A DNA stretch of 64,000 bases from Mucilaginibacter sp. PAMC 26640 (GCA_001596135.1 CP014773.1:248001-312000); one strand, 5' to 3'. Counted from the stretch's first letter, positions 1-9,035 are shown. Program-made: numbers and translations. Notes: a model not told the origin generated them from the sequence alone.

Positions 1-1
1 A

Positions 2-112
2 AGTGCTGATATGGTAGTTTTCGATGCAGAACAGCCACTATGCCCGGCGGTTGCTGACGAAAAAGAATTGTTGAGGTATTTTGGGCTCAAGATGGAATAC
101 ATTTATTCATAA
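2..112 (+). CDS. C-terminal fragment of an unidentified protein (5' end outside window)
   Basis: An open frame runs from the window edge to a TAA at 110-112 and encodes the last 36 residues of a protein. The segment starts SADMVVFDAEQP and ends KMEYIYS. An ADMVVFD-like string is common near the C-terminus of amidohydrolase-family enzymes, where it forms part of the small beta-sandwich. That is only a weak hint and I do not assign a function. About 150 bases separate it from the next gene, which has its own promoter-like sequence, so it is probably a separate transcription unit. Confidence 0.5.
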   Translation, partial: SADMVVFDAEQPLCPAVADEKELLRYFGLKMEYIYS

Positions 113-225
113 GCTTTGATAGCAAAGTTTTATAGTAAGACTATAATAAGTTTTAAAAAAAACGGATCTATAGTTGATATAAGCTCATTTTTTTAATTAT
201 AAAGAATTGGGGCCATCTTATTCGG

Positions 226-233
226 TAACTTTG
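226..233 (+). promoter_or_regulatory. Bacteroidota -7 box (TAnnTTTG) upstream of the GNAT gene
   Basis: TAACTTTG matches the Bacteroidota primary-sigma -7 consensus TAnnTTTG and lies 30 bases before the ATG at 264. A TTG at 207-209 could act as the -33 element, but its spacer (16) is shorter than the usual 19 or so. This would be the promoter for the four-gene signalling set that follows. Confidence 0.4.
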
Positions 234-263
234 ACATTATAATATTTCAGAGAATTTTCATCA

Positions 264-1058
264 ATGACAGGAGTTGTAGGGGGACAAGGACCGGAAGTGA
301 GGATAAGAGCGTTCAGAGCTATCGAAGAACCGGAAACTTGTGAATTATTTATCAAGGGGCATACCGAGGTATTAACCAGCATAGGAGTAACAAAGGTTAC
401 ATCATCTAAAAACGGATGGGCACAAAATCCAAATGCATTTGTCATCATCGTGGAATCGATGGATAAAAGACAAGTTTTTGGCGGCGGCAGGCTTCATGTA
501 GCCGGGGGAACGGAGGCATTGCCCATTGAGCAGGCCACCGGGTCGCTGGACCAGGGCATTCACGAATTGGTTGCAAATCACGCTCGTTATGGCACCGGAG
601 AAATATGCGGGTTGTGGAATTCGCAAACGCTGGCCGGATATGGGATTGGAACTCCACTGCTCATACGCACACTGATAGCAATATCATCTCAACTAGGTAT
701 CCGTTCGCTCTTTGCATTGTGTGCCCCGTATACCGTAAAACCTGTTTTTAATTGTGGAATGAGGCTCATTGAAAGCATCGGTAATAAAGGAACCTTTTAC
801 TATCCAAAAATGGATTTGATTGCTACTGCTATGATCTTAAAAGATATTTCTGATTTAAGTGAAGCCGATATAGATGATCACGACCTGATCTCAAAATTAA
901 GATTGGCCCCCAACGGCGTAAAGCTTGCGGAATCAAAAAAAAGAGAAATAAGCATTGATTTTAAAGTTCAAATCCCTAAACTTGATCATTGGGATTTAGC
1001 GCACGCCATCCAATCAACCGTTTTAATGGAGCATAGTTTTGGCAGTGTAGCTAAATAG
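264..1058 (+). CDS. GNAT-fold acyltransferase resembling acyl-homoserine-lactone synthases
   Basis: This 264-residue cytosolic protein has the GNAT/LuxI fold order. A central strand carries FGGGRLHVAGG (about residues 72-82), comparable to the GxxRL strand of LuxI enzymes. It is followed by GEICGLWN and then an acyl-CoA/ACP-binding-like loop AGYGIGTPLL with a long helix, and a late strand RSLFALCAPYTVKP ahead of FNCGMRL. The roughly 80 C-terminal residues match nothing I know. I infer transfer of an acyl group from acyl-CoA or acyl-ACP to an unknown acceptor. It is the first gene of a set with an E1-like enzyme only 8 bases downstream, then a sensor kinase and a receiver kinase. A plain N-acetyltransferase is the alternative. 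Confidence 0.6.
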   Translation: MTGVVGGQGPEVRIRAFRAIEEPETCELFIKGHTEVLTSIGVTKVTSSKNGWAQNPNAFVIIVESMDKRQVFGGGRLHVAGGTEALPIEQATGSLDQGIHELVANHARYGTGEICGLWNSQTLAGYGIGTPLLIRTLIAISSQLGIRSLFALCAPYTVKPVFNCGMRLIESIGNKGTFYYPKMDLIATAMILKDISDLSEADIDDHDLISKLRLAPNGVKLAESKKREISIDFKVQIPKLDHWDLAHAIQSTVLMEHSFGSVAK

Positions 1059-1066
1059 AGTTAATT

Positions 1067-2185
1067 ATGGAGATCTTAAAAGACTATTTAAAGGAATTTA
1101 GTGACGCGAAACTGGTATATCAACCTACTATACTCAGGATAACTAAGGATCAGGATAAATCAATCTTTACCAGATTGTTTGAAACGTCGCAGGTTGCTTT
1201 TGTTTGCGATGAAATGTATGGTCAGCTGCAGGAATTGGTAAAGTGCAGAAACCCCGCTATAACGATTGAGGATGCGGATTATGCCGGGCTTATTGACCGA
1301 CATTTGAACGGCAAAGATATACAGGAATATGGGGTATGGGTATATTACCCATGGAACCGCAGGTTGGTACACTTGTTAGATGAAGACGAATTTATTGAAG
1401 TACGCACTAACAGAAACAGAAATAAGATAACAACTGCTGAACAAAATACGCTCAAAACAAAGAAAATAGGGATTGTAGGATTGTCAGTTGGCCATTCTAT
1501 TGCGCTAACAATTGCAATGGAAAGAATCTGTGGCGAGTTGCGGTTAGCAGATTTTGACACTGCCGAGCTCAGCAATCTGAATCGGATCAGGACAGGAACA
1601 CAACACCTCGGGCTTAATAAAACTGTTATTGCTGCTAGAGAGATCCTGGAAATAGATCCTTTTTTGACGGTAAAGATCTTTAGCGACGGTTTGCATGATG
1701 GCAATATGAATGCCTTTTTCCTGGATGGCGGGAGGCTGGATTTATTTGTTGAGGTTTGTGATGGCCTGGACGTGAAAATTGGAAGCCGTTTTAAAGCCCG
1801 TGAGCTTAAAATACCGGTAGTTATGGATACAAACGACCGTGGCATGTTAGACATCGAGCGCTTCGACCTGGAGCCTGATAGACCCATTCTGCATGGCCTG
1901 GCCGATGGGCTTGATCCCGACAGTATTAAGAATCTTACAAATCAGCAGAAAATTCCTTATATCCTGAGAATGGTTGGCGCCGACACCATGTCGGCCAAGT
2001 TAAAGCTGTCAATGCTCGAGGTTAAAAAAACGATCAATACCTGGCCACAATTAGCATCTTCTGTAACCTTAGGAGGAGCCGCCACTACTGATATTAGCCG
2101 CCGTATCTTATTGGATCAATTTCACGATTCAGGAAGATACTATGTAGATCTGGATGAAATCATTAAGGATAAGTCGTCCAATTAG
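1067..2185 (+). CDS. ThiF/E1-like adenylyltransferase (Rv1355c-type N-terminal half)
   Basis: This 372-residue protein has about 125 N-terminal residues of unknown function followed by a Rossmann-type E1/ThiF domain. The nucleotide loop GIVGLSVGHS starts near residue 133. LADFDTAELSNLNRI carries the classic D-x-D...SNLNR ATP-binding signature, and NKTVIAARE and VEVCDGLDVK supply the usual Lys and Asp. I see no zinc-binding CxxC pairs and no ubiquitin-like or JAB partner nearby. The arrangement recalls the mycobacterial Rv1355c family, in which a ThiF half is fused to a nitroreductase; here the nitroreductase is absent. It probably adenylates a carboxylate (peptide or acyl compound) made or used with the GNAT protein. 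Substrate unknown. Confidence 0.75.
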   Translation: MEILKDYLKEFSDAKLVYQPTILRITKDQDKSIFTRLFETSQVAFVCDEMYGQLQELVKCRNPAITIEDADYAGLIDRHLNGKDIQEYGVWVYYPWNRRLVHLLDEDEFIEVRTNRNRNKITTAEQNTLKTKKIGIVGLSVGHSIALTIAMERICGELRLADFDTAELSNLNRIRTGTQHLGLNKTVIAAREILEIDPFLTVKIFSDGLHDGNMNAFFLDGGRLDLFVEVCDGLDVKIGSRFKARELKIPVVMDTNDRGMLDIERFDLEPDRPILHGLADGLDPDSIKNLTNQQKIPYILRMVGADTMSAKLKLSMLEVKKTINTWPQLASSVTLGGAATTDISRRILLDQFHDSGRYYVDLDEIIKDKSSN

Positions 2186-2228
2186 TTGTCGCGAAACTTC
2201 ATATTTCTGAGCGCCTAAACCCACTGCT

Positions 2229-4376
2229 ATGACAAAAATTTGCTTTTGCCTTTTATTTCTCCAACTTATTTGCCTAACCAGCACGTTTGCTCAGCAGACC
2301 ATTGTGTTTAAAGGCGAAAATCAAGTTATCGGAAAAAGTGTTTATGTGCTTGAAGATAATACCGGTACGCTCGACTTCAATTCGGTGCTCAAATCATCCA
2401 AATTTATAAAGTCGACAATGCAGGTTCCTAATTTGCAACTCAGCAAATCGGTTTTTTGGCTCCGTTTTACCATTAATAATAAAAGCACTGCAAAACAATT
2501 GCTACTAAGCCTGGGGTACCCTACTTTGGATATCTGCGAATTTTATTACCCTTTGCACAACACGTTTGGTGTTACCGCATTAAGCGACCAGAATGCTTTT
2601 AAGCAAAGAAAGTATAAGCACCAGGACTTTATTTTCGATGCGATCATCCCAAAGGACAGTACATCAACATTTTACCTCAAAGTAAGGAGTGACGAACAAA
2701 TGGTTTTACCATTGGAATTAGGTACTCCCCAGCATATTGCAGAAACAAAGCTTACAAGAGATTTGCTTTGGGGACTGCTGGTCGGCGTATTATTAGTCAT
2801 GATACTTTATAATGCTTTTATCTTTATTTCGACGAAGGATTTAAGTTACCTGTACTATGTGCTTTACGCTTTTTTTATTGCACTCACCCAAACTTCCTTA
2901 TCAGGGTACACCTATCGTTTTATTTTTCCGGACGCTCCAGCGCTATTTAATATGGGCACCATCATTTTTAACGCATTAGGTGGAATCTGCTTTTCTTTAT
3001 TCGCGCAGTCGTTTTTAGGGATCAAAGAGCGAATGCCCAAAATGGTCAAAGTCTTTAATTTTATCATTTTTCTATACTCCGCCACTATCATCGTCAGACT
3101 ACTTGGACATGCATTAATTAGCTACCGAATGACTGATTTGACAGCCTTAGTTGTAACAGTTAGCGTTTATATCGTCATCATAAAACTATCGCTTAGCGGG
3201 TACAGACCTGCAAAGTTTTTTTTACTGGCCTGGACCATGTTTTTTACTGGTGTAGTGTTATTTGTAATGCGCAATTTGGGCATACTGCCTTATAATATGT
3301 ATACCAATTACACTATGCCAATAGGTGCAGCTTTGGAAGTGATGCTATTATCGTTCGCTCTTGCCGATAGGATAAATATTTTCAAAGCCGAAAAAGCAAA
3401 AGCCCAGGCCGAGATTCTCCGCGTACTTCAAGAGAACGAGCAGATCGTCCGGGAGCAAAATACGGTGTTGGAGTTAAAAGTAAAAGAACGAACGATGGCT
3501 TTAATTAATGCCAACGGAGAGCTGAACAGCACGCTCGAAGATCTTAGGCAAACGCAAGCACAATTGGTTGAAGCCGAAAAAATGGCCTCACTTGGCCAGC
3601 TGACAGCGGGCATTGCGCACGAGATCAATAATCCTATAAATTTTGTCACTTCAAATGTCAGCCCTTTAAAAAGAGACATCGAAATGATGTTTAACGCACT
3701 GGCAGAAATCGAATCGGTTGGATTATCGGATTTTTCAACCACTGAAAAAGCAAAGAAAATCCAACAGTACAAAGACGACGTTGAATTTGACTACCTTAAT
3801 ACCGAGATCATCCACTTGATTGAGGGGATCAGCGAAGGTGCCAATAGAACAGCCGAAATTGTTAAAGGTCTGCGTTTTTTTTCCCGATTGGATGAAGGCG
3901 ATTTGAAAAGCGCTGATATTAACGAAGGCCTGGACGCTACAGTTTTCCTGGTTAAACACCTGTTAAATAACAAAATTGAAATAATTAAGGAATATGGAGA
4001 TTTACCAAAGATTGAATGCTATCCCGGAAAATTGAATCAAGCATTTTTAAATATCATTACTAATGCTATTTATGCTGTTCAAAAAAGATTTGGAAACAAT
4101 GAAGGTGGCAAGATAACCATTATAACAAAATCTGATAAAAGTAATATATTGCTAACCATAAAAGATAATGGCACAGGGATGGATGCGAAAACACAAGCGA
4201 AGGTTTTTGAGCCATTTTTTACAACAAAAGATGTTGGGGAAGGCACCGGGCTGGGCATGTCTATCGTGTATAATATTATAAAAAAACACAACGGGGCAAT
4301 AAGTGTTTCTAGTTCAATAGGTGATGGCGCTGCGTTTAGTATAAAAATTCCTATATTTCAGCAACAGCAGCAATAG
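2229..4376 (+). CDS. 7TMR-DISM sensor histidine kinase
   Basis: This is a 715-residue membrane sensor kinase. A signal peptide (residues 1-21, ending TFAQ) leads to a periplasmic 7TMR-DISMED2-type beta domain (about 25-170). Seven hydrophobic segments span roughly 178-385. A coiled coil then joins a HisKA domain with the phospho-accepting His464 in GIAHEINNPINF, and a GHKL ATPase with NIITNAIYAV (N box), DNGTGMD (G1) and GTGLGMSIV (G2). DISMED2 domains bind small ligands, often carbohydrates, so this is a candidate receptor for whatever the upstream enzymes make. It begins 43 bases after the ThiF gene and 27 bases before the next kinase. It has no receiver of its own. Confidence 0.9.
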   Translation: MTKICFCLLFLQLICLTSTFAQQTIVFKGENQVIGKSVYVLEDNTGTLDFNSVLKSSKFIKSTMQVPNLQLSKSVFWLRFTINNKSTAKQLLLSLGYPTLDICEFYYPLHNTFGVTALSDQNAFKQRKYKHQDFIFDAIIPKDSTSTFYLKVRSDEQMVLPLELGTPQHIAETKLTRDLLWGLLVGVLLVMILYNAFIFISTKDLSYLYYVLYAFFIALTQTSLSGYTYRFIFPDAPALFNMGTIIFNALGGICFSLFAQSFLGIKERMPKMVKVFNFIIFLYSATIIVRLLGHALISYRMTDLTALVVTVSVYIVIIKLSLSGYRPAKFFLLAWTMFFTGVVLFVMRNLGILPYNMYTNYTMPIGAALEVMLLSFALADRINIFKAEKAKAQAEILRVLQENEQIVREQNTVLELKVKERTMALINANGELNSTLEDLRQTQAQLVEAEKMASLGQLTAGIAHEINNPINFVTSNVSPLKRDIEMMFNALAEIESVGLSDFSTTEKAKKIQQYKDDVEFDYLNTEIIHLIEGISEGANRTAEIVKGLRFFSRLDEGDLKSADINEGLDATVFLVKHLLNNKIEIIKEYGDLPKIECYPGKLNQAFLNIITNAIYAVQKRFGNNEGGKITIITKSDKSNILLTIKDNGTGMDAKTQAKVFEPFFTTKDVGEGTGLGMSIVYNIIKKHNGAISVSSSIGDGAAFSIKIPIFQQQQQ

Positions 4377-4403
4377 CCTTAAAAATTGTAAATCTTATTT
4401 TGA

Positions 4404-5534
4404 TTGTATGCAATCGTAAATTGTAATATCGCTTTTAATTTAACAGACGTGCCGGAAAAAATAACTATCCTTTACCTGGATGATGAGCATAATAACCTTG
4501 TCGGCTTCAAAGCATCTTTCCGGATGGATTACCGGATTTTAACGGCGGTCAACGTGCCGGAAGCGTTGAAACTGTTGGAGGCCAACCCTGAAATCAGCAT
4601 CATTTTTTGTGATCAACGCATGCCGGGCATAACTGGTATCGACTTTTTTGAAGAAATAATTATAAAGTACCCGCTTCCTGTGCGTATTATGATTACTGCT
4701 TTTACTGATGTTGAAGAAATTATCGATGCGATCAACAAGGGTAATATATTCAGGTTTGTAAAAAAACCATGGAATGAAGCCGAGATACGCGGGGCAATCT
4801 CTGAGGCTAGCAAATTCTACCTGGCTAACTCAATGCTTTCTATAAAAAACCAGGAATTAGAGCGTGCCTATGCTGAATTGAATAAGTTCGCCTATAGTGT
4901 CAGCCATGATATCAGAGGGCCATTATCAGGGATTTTAGGAGCAATCAATCTCGCCCATGAGATTGACGATATAGCGGAGATTAGAAACATGATGTCGCTG
5001 ATGAAAAAGTCTGTGAATAAAATGGATGCTTATGTTCTTAGCATGCATGACTATTATCGTTTGCAAAGAGGGGAATTAAAAATATCAGAAATTGATTTCA
5101 ATATAATAGCGGGTGAATTAAAAGCGATCTTCAACGTAATTGCCCAAACAAATAGTGTAGCATTTAATATCACAACACATATTAGCGAGGTGTTTAGAAG
5201 CGACAAGATGCTTTTGTTACTAATTTTAAACAACCTGCTATCCAACGCTTTTAAGTATCAAAACCGAAACAGTAATAATAAATCCGTTGAGGTGATGATA
5301 GAGGTTAAGCATAGTACAGCCAAAATTTGCATTAAAGACACGGGAGTAGGCATTATTTCCAGCCATATTGAAGAGATATTTAAACTTTTCTATAGATCCA
5401 AATCAGTGGAGGTAGGATCTGGCTTGGGTTTGTACAACGTTAAAAGCGCGTTAACCAAACTAAATGGGCAAATAGAGGTAGATTCTGTTCTTGGCGAGGG
5501 CTCTACTTTTATGGTTACAATACCATCAATCTGA
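4404..5534 (+). CDS. Receiver-histidine kinase (REC first, then HisKA-HATPase)
   Basis: This 376-residue cytosolic protein has an N-terminal receiver (YLDDEHNN acidic pair, phospho-acceptor Asp70 in IIFCDQRMPG, conserved Lys in FVKKPWN). A short coiled coil leads to a HisKA domain (His168 in YSVSHDIRGPLS) and a HATPase domain (NNLLSNAFKY, DTGVGI, GSGLGLYNV). The receiver-first order makes it a likely second step after the 7TMR-DISM kinase 27 bases upstream. No DNA-binding output is present. The first 15 residues precede the receiver and look atypical; a GTG at 4449 (VPEKITILYLDDE) is a plausible true start. It is probably co-transcribed with the three genes before it. Confidence 0.88.
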   Translation: MYAIVNCNIAFNLTDVPEKITILYLDDEHNNLVGFKASFRMDYRILTAVNVPEALKLLEANPEISIIFCDQRMPGITGIDFFEEIIIKYPLPVRIMITAFTDVEEIIDAINKGNIFRFVKKPWNEAEIRGAISEASKFYLANSMLSIKNQELERAYAELNKFAYSVSHDIRGPLSGILGAINLAHEIDDIAEIRNMMSLMKKSVNKMDAYVLSMHDYYRLQRGELKISEIDFNIIAGELKAIFNVIAQTNSVAFNITTHISEVFRSDKMLLLLILNNLLSNAFKYQNRNSNNKSVEVMIEVKHSTAKICIKDTGVGIISSHIEEIFKLFYRSKSVEVGSGLGLYNVKSALTKLNGQIEVDSVLGEGSTFMVTIPSI

Positions 5535-5656
5535 ATAGGAATTATACCCCGTTAATTATTTCGCCTTATTAAGTTCAGCCTATGTAAACTGGCAGTCTCA
5601 GCAGCGCAAAAGACGGTTTGTTATGTACAGTTTTTTCTCATTAATTATTCAGCTAA

Positions 5657-5710
5657 ATGGCCACAATTTACTAAAGCCTGTAATTAGTACAAGCTTTAGT
5701 AAACGGCCAT
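5657..5710. terminator. Long imperfect hairpin, probable bidirectional terminator
   Basis: The outer arms ATGGCC (5657-5662) and GGCCAT (5705-5710) and the inner arms TTTACTAAAGC (5667-5677) and GCTTTAGTAAA (5693-5703) pair around a 15-base loop. A T-rich run follows on the plus strand. The hairpin sits between the convergent ends of the receiver-kinase gene and the PepSY-like lipoprotein gene, which fits a shared terminator. Confidence 0.6.
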
Positions 5711-5718
5711 TCTCATTT

Positions 5719-6153
5719 TTATTTAGCCCTTTGCACCTTTACAAGTGTTCCGTTAGCTTTGAAAGAAGCTTCGTAAGCAATTCCCATTTTTGTAAAATGA
5801 ACTTTGTATAAGGAATCGCTGGTGAATTTCCATTCTCTAACGGTGCTGCCCGGAAATAATTTATTGAATGAAAGCATGACTTTGGCAGGCACATTGATCT
5901 TTTTATCGTCGGTACCGCTGTGTTTAGCCTGATTATCATCGTTGGCATCGTGTTTCACACCATCATCCACACCACTGTTCTTAGGTAAATTGTCGTCATT
6001 GGCATCGTGGTTAATAAGGTCATCCGCACCATCATGTTTAGCGGCCAGGGTACTAGCTTCCGGAGTAGAAGAAGCTGGTGAGATACCAGCTGTTTTTTGG
6101 CAAGAAGCAAATGTGATTGCGGCGAGCGCAAGAGTTAAAAATGACTTTTTCAT
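5719..6153 (-). CDS. PepSY-like lipoprotein with acidic His-Asp repeats
   Basis: This is a 144-residue secreted protein. The signal peptide ends in a lipobox-like TFASC with Cys18, so it is probably lipid-anchored. Residues 39-83 form two 19-residue repeats plus a partial third, built from KHDxxDD-type units rich in Asp, His and Asn. The C-terminal part (about 86-144) reads like the Bacteroidota PepSY-like fold: VPAKVMLSFNKLFPGS, then alternating strands ending in GTLVKVQ. Such small periplasmic proteins often lie next to two-component systems. The repeat could bind divalent cations, but that is inference from composition. It is transcribed convergently with the kinase genes and is probably monocistronic. 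Confidence 0.7.
   Translation of the reverse strand: MKKSFLTLALAAITFASCQKTAGISPASSTPEASTLAAKHDGADDLINHDANDDNLPKNSGVDDGVKHDANDDNQAKHSGTDDKKINVPAKVMLSFNKLFPGSTVREWKFTSDSLYKVHFTKMGIAYEASFKANGTLVKVQRAK
5905..6039 (-). repeat. In-frame 57-base tandem repeat encoding KHDxxDD units
   Basis: Codons 39-57 and 58-76 of the lipoprotein gene are two copies of a 57-base unit. A partial third copy covers codons 77-83. Shared residues include HDANDDN in both full units. A repeat of this kind can gain or lose units without shifting the frame. Confidence 0.65.
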
Positions 6154-6516
6154 AATAAATTGATTTAAATTTTATTATTAGTCATTCCCAATTAACCTTA
6201 TGTAACCACGAGAAAATTTTTTATTGAAAATATTTATAAATAGTCCCTGATGTGTTAAAATGATAAGCTCAAGCGAAAAGATTGGTTGAACTACTAGACT
6301 ATAATCTGTAATGCTGATAGGTGGAATTTGCAGGTCTTAAAGCAAGGCATTTTTTCCAGGTTGAATGATGCTGGTTAGACTACATTAACAGAATAGCTTT
6401 GGTAAAAAAGGAAATACTAGTCTATATAGTTAGATGGGCTGAACACTGTCTTGTAAGCTTATGAACACTGATTGTGGTAGCATTATATATGATACGCTGA
6501 TAAACCGGCGCGTACG
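6154..6516. other. Intergenic region without a recognisable gene
   Basis: These 363 bases hold the promoter of the minus-strand lipoprotein gene at the left end and the 3' flank of the acyltransferase gene at the right. I see no convincing ORF or RNA. GAACACTG occurs twice as a direct repeat (6441-6448 and 6463-6470) with 22-base periodicity, and TACTAGwCTATA occurs twice (6292-6303 and 6415-6426). Neither can be tied to a function. Confidence 0.4.
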
Positions 6517-7134
6517 TTATCGATCAACTCTTATCCATTCGCAAGTTTCAAAATCATAGCGTTTTAAAATTTTTGCCGGGTTGCCGGCCACAACGCAATA
6601 TGCCGGGACATTTTTTGTAACTACCGCTCCGCCGGCTACAACACTATGTTTGCCAATAGTTACGCCGGCAGTTATCACGGCGTTTGCTCCAATCCAAGCC
6701 TCATCTTCAATAACAATCGGGGCGGTTGTCACCTTCTGCAGGCGAATGGGGACCGAAATATCCTGATAGCTATGATTTAACCCGCTGCATACAATATTTT
6801 GTGCCATAATTACCTGGTTGCCAACAATTACGGGGCCTATTAAAACACTTCCTAAACCAATACGCGTATCATGCCCAATGGTAATTTCGCCCACGCCGTT
6901 GTTAACTGTGCAAAAGTCCTCAATGGTTGAATTTGCACCTAATGAAAACGGGTGGAAAGGAAAAATGTCAACTCTCGTGCTTTTACAAATTTCTGAGTTT
7001 TTACCCCTTTTATGAAAAAACGGAGCGGCAAACCACCGAACCCATAAGCGGGGCTTGGCATTAGTAACCAACAGCTTATGTGCAATACTTTTTAAGCGTA
7101 CGCTTGATTTTATTTTTGCTTTGATCGTCATCAC
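6517..7134 (-). CDS. Hexapeptide-repeat acyltransferase (WcaF/serine-acetyltransferase-like)
   Basis: This 205-residue protein forms a left-handed parallel beta-helix. Hexapeptide repeats run from about residue 65 to 190, including IEDFCTVNNGVGEITIG, IGLGSVLIGPVIVG, IGANAVITAGVTIG and VVAGGAVVTKNVPAYCVVAGNPAK, the typical closing turn. The His in NHSYQD is the likely catalytic residue. It should transfer an acetyl or other short acyl group from CoA to a sugar. It is the last gene of a minus-strand operon with another acyltransferase (8 bases away) and a GT4 enzyme, suggesting decoration of the polysaccharide made by the operon at 17.4-25.2 kb. Confidence 0.88.
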   Translation of the reverse strand: MMTIKAKIKSSVRLKSIAHKLLVTNAKPRLWVRWFAAPFFHKRGKNSEICKSTRVDIFPFHPFSLGANSTIEDFCTVNNGVGEITIGHDTRIGLGSVLIGPVIVGNQVIMAQNIVCSGLNHSYQDISVPIRLQKVTTAPIVIEDEAWIGANAVITAGVTIGKHSVVAGGAVVTKNVPAYCVVAGNPAKILKRYDFETCEWIRVDR

Positions 7135-7142
7135 TGTAAAGG

Positions 7143-7784
7143 TTAAACTTGTTTTTGAATTGTTTTAATGAACTTGGCTGGCACACCACCCACCAAGGTA
7201 TAAGGTGCAACATCTTTAGTTACCACAGCCCCCGCCGCTACTACCGCACCCTCTCCTATTGTTACACCTTTTAAAATCATACACCTCGTAGCCAGCCATA
7301 CCTTATCGCCAATAATAATAGGTTCGGCGCCAGATCTTTTGTCTCTCCCGGCAACGTCATGAAAGTCGTCATCCATCATGATTACTTCGTTGGCAATATG
7401 GCAACCACTACCAATTTTTATGAATTTCCGTGACGAAATATTTGCGCCGGTATTTATGAAAGTGTCACAGCCAATTTCTATAGTTGCTCTTGGCCCGGCA
7501 GAAAGCAAGGTGTGGCCGGTTTGAGCCCAAATGCGGCAGCCATCTCCTATAATGATCTTTCCTTTTGCATTAACTTTTAAGCGCCCTTTTACAGTAACTA
7601 ATTTCCCTTTTGTACATTGGCGTAGCCGCCAGGCTGCATTAGGTATATCCCATATGCCTTTTAAAACGGCTTTAAACAGCACCCAATAAACGTTTAAGTA
7701 TTCGGTTTTTGTTTGTGGCGCCCGGGCGTAATAATCGTTGCCCAGCACCAATACCTTATTTTTTAATTTTTCGATTATTTTCAT
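7143..7784 (-). CDS. Hexapeptide-repeat acyltransferase (polysaccharide O-acetyltransferase type)
   Basis: This is a second left-handed beta-helix transferase of 213 residues from the start chosen here. Its repeats include [49 protein letters not shown] (catalytic His) and [19 protein letters not shown], closing with [11 protein letters not shown]. An ATG at 7805 would give seven more residues but overlap the upstream GT4 gene by 17 bases. The ATG at 7784 sits 4 bases after that gene's stop and gives a cleaner N-terminus ([11 protein letters not shown]), so I prefer it. It is probably an O-acetyltransferase for exopolysaccharide sugars. Confidence 0.85.
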   Translation of the reverse strand: MKIIEKLKNKVLVLGNDYYARAPQTKTEYLNVYWVLFKAVLKGIWDIPNAAWRLRQCTKGKLVTVKGRLKVNAKGKIIIGDGCRIWAQTGHTLLSAGPRATIEIGCDTFINTGANISSRKFIKIGSGCHIANEVIMMDDDFHDVAGRDKRSGAEPIIIGDKVWLATRCMILKGVTIGEGAVVAAGAVVTKDVAPYTLVGGVPAKFIKTIQKQV

Positions 7785-7788
7785 CGTA

Positions 7789-8982
7789 TTAAATAGCTTT
7801 CTCAATCTCGTGATAAATTGCTATTGTTTTAGCCGTGGCGGCGTCCCAGCTAAATAATTTAGCGCGCTCTTTACCCTGTTGTGCTAACCTGTAGCCAAGT
7901 AACGGAAAGTTTAATATTTGGTACGCCGCAGTGGCAATAGCGCAAGGATCATAGGGATTTACCAGGATTGCTGCCTCGCCGGCAATTTCGGGCATGCAGG
8001 ATATGGAAGATGTTATTACCGGCGTGCCGCTTGCCATCGCTTCTACTATTGGCAAGCCAAACCCTTCACTAAATGATGGAAACAATAGCATGCTGGCGCC
8101 CTGGTAAATAGCAGGTAGATCTGCCTGCTGCACATATTTTATCACATCTATACGTGATGACAGGTTCAACAGGTTTTCTTTTTTTAGCATTTGATGCAAC
8201 TGCTGAGCGCTTATGCCTTTAATTAACAAGTTTGGTGCAGAAGAATTGATCCTTAGTAATTTCGCGTAGGCTCTTAAAACCCCGGTAGTATTCTTGCGCG
8301 GATCTGTGTTGGCCATAAAAAATAAGTATCCTCTTTTTAAACCATAGCAATCTAAGGTATTTTTAAGTTCGTTAGCTGAACATTTATTAAAAAAACGTTC
8401 GTCAACCCCATTATGAATCACCTGGATTTTTTCTTCGCTTATTCCAAGTTTCTCGATAATAAGTGCTTTTTGAAATTCTGAAACGGTTATTATTTTCATT
8501 GCTTTTTTTGCTATACGTGTTACTAGCATTTTACGATAAATGTTGCCAAGGCGCTGATACAGATTGCTGTTCGTTTTTCCATTATTTTCTTCTAAAAAAA
8601 TAACATCGTGCAGCGTAAGAATCAGTGGCAGATCTGAATTCAGCGGCGCTGTGTTTGCAGTGCAATGCAAGATATCGGCCTTGATTTTTTTACAGGCCCT
8701 TGGCAGCAGGTATTGCTCCCATATCATATAAGGTGCTTTTATTAACGTGTGAACAATTCTATGCGGAATTGTTGCTATGCATTTATCACTATCACTTTTA
8801 ACCATTACATGATAGTCTATATGATCATCAGTTAATGGCAAGCGCTTCAAGAGCTCTTGTGCAACTATGTCCATCCCGTGTTTACGAGGCCTGAAAACAC
8901 GTTGAACTTCTACAGCTATTTTAAGCCTGGCTTTGCCGTAAACTTCCTGGTTACAATTTTCAAATGTTGGTGCAAGCATCAT
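7789..8982 (-). CDS. Glycosyltransferase family 4
   Basis: This 397-residue GT-B enzyme has an N-terminal acceptor domain (from [12 protein letters not shown], about residue 20) with the acceptor-side motif DILHCTAN. The C-terminal nucleotide-sugar domain contains [43 protein letters not shown] with the E-x7-E pair, and [14 protein letters not shown]. It is a retaining transferase using an NDP- or GDP-sugar. The first 18 or so residues are poorly conserved, so the start may be internal. It is first gene of the minus operon with two acyltransferases. A sigma-54-like promoter and a palindrome array lie just upstream and are shared with the divergent response-regulator gene. Confidence 0.9.
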   Translation of the reverse strand: MMLAPTFENCNQEVYGKARLKIAVEVQRVFRPRKHGMDIVAQELLKRLPLTDDHIDYHVMVKSDSDKCIATIPHRIVHTLIKAPYMIWEQYLLPRACKKIKADILHCTANTAPLNSDLPLILTLHDVIFLEENNGKTNSNLYQRLGNIYRKMLVTRIAKKAMKIITVSEFQKALIIEKLGISEEKIQVIHNGVDERFFNKCSANELKNTLDCYGLKRGYLFFMANTDPRKNTTGVLRAYAKLLRINSSAPNLLIKGISAQQLHQMLKKENLLNLSSRIDVIKYVQQADLPAIYQGASMLLFPSFSEGFGLPIVEAMASGTPVITSSISCMPEIAGEAAILVNPYDPCAIATAAYQILNFPLLGYRLAQQGKERAKLFSWDAATAKTIAIYHEIEKAI

Positions 8983-9017
8983 AATTTTAAGTTTTTATTA
9001 TTAATTATGAAATGCTA

Positions 9018-9035
9018 TAGACCACTTATGTGCCA
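9018..9035 (-). promoter_or_regulatory. Sigma-54-like promoter for the GT4/acyltransferase operon
   Basis: On the minus strand TGGCACATAAGTGGTC begins at 9035. TGGCAC is a perfect -24 element. The -12 element TGGT keeps the 10-base spacing (GG-N10-GT) but is not the consensus TTGC. It lies about 35-50 bases before the ATG at 8982 and about 65 bases downstream of the palindrome array at 9089-9116, a distance suited to an enhancer-bound activator. Confidence 0.5.

Noticed and set aside
1345..1887. Long minus-strand ORF (180 codons) opposite the ThiF gene
   Set aside because: It mirrors the ThiF codons, has no start context or recognisable domain, and the plus frame has the E1 motifs.
264..2185. 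GNAT plus E1-like pair as a ubiquitin-like antiphage system (Bil or CBASS type)
   Set aside because: No ubiquitin-like protein, E2, JAB protease or CD-NTase lies nearby, and sensor kinases follow instead.
6292..6470. Repeated TACTAGwCTATA and GAACACTG in the gap at 6.2-6.5 kb
   Set aside because: Only two short copies each, without an associated promoter or pattern elsewhere; chance is likely.
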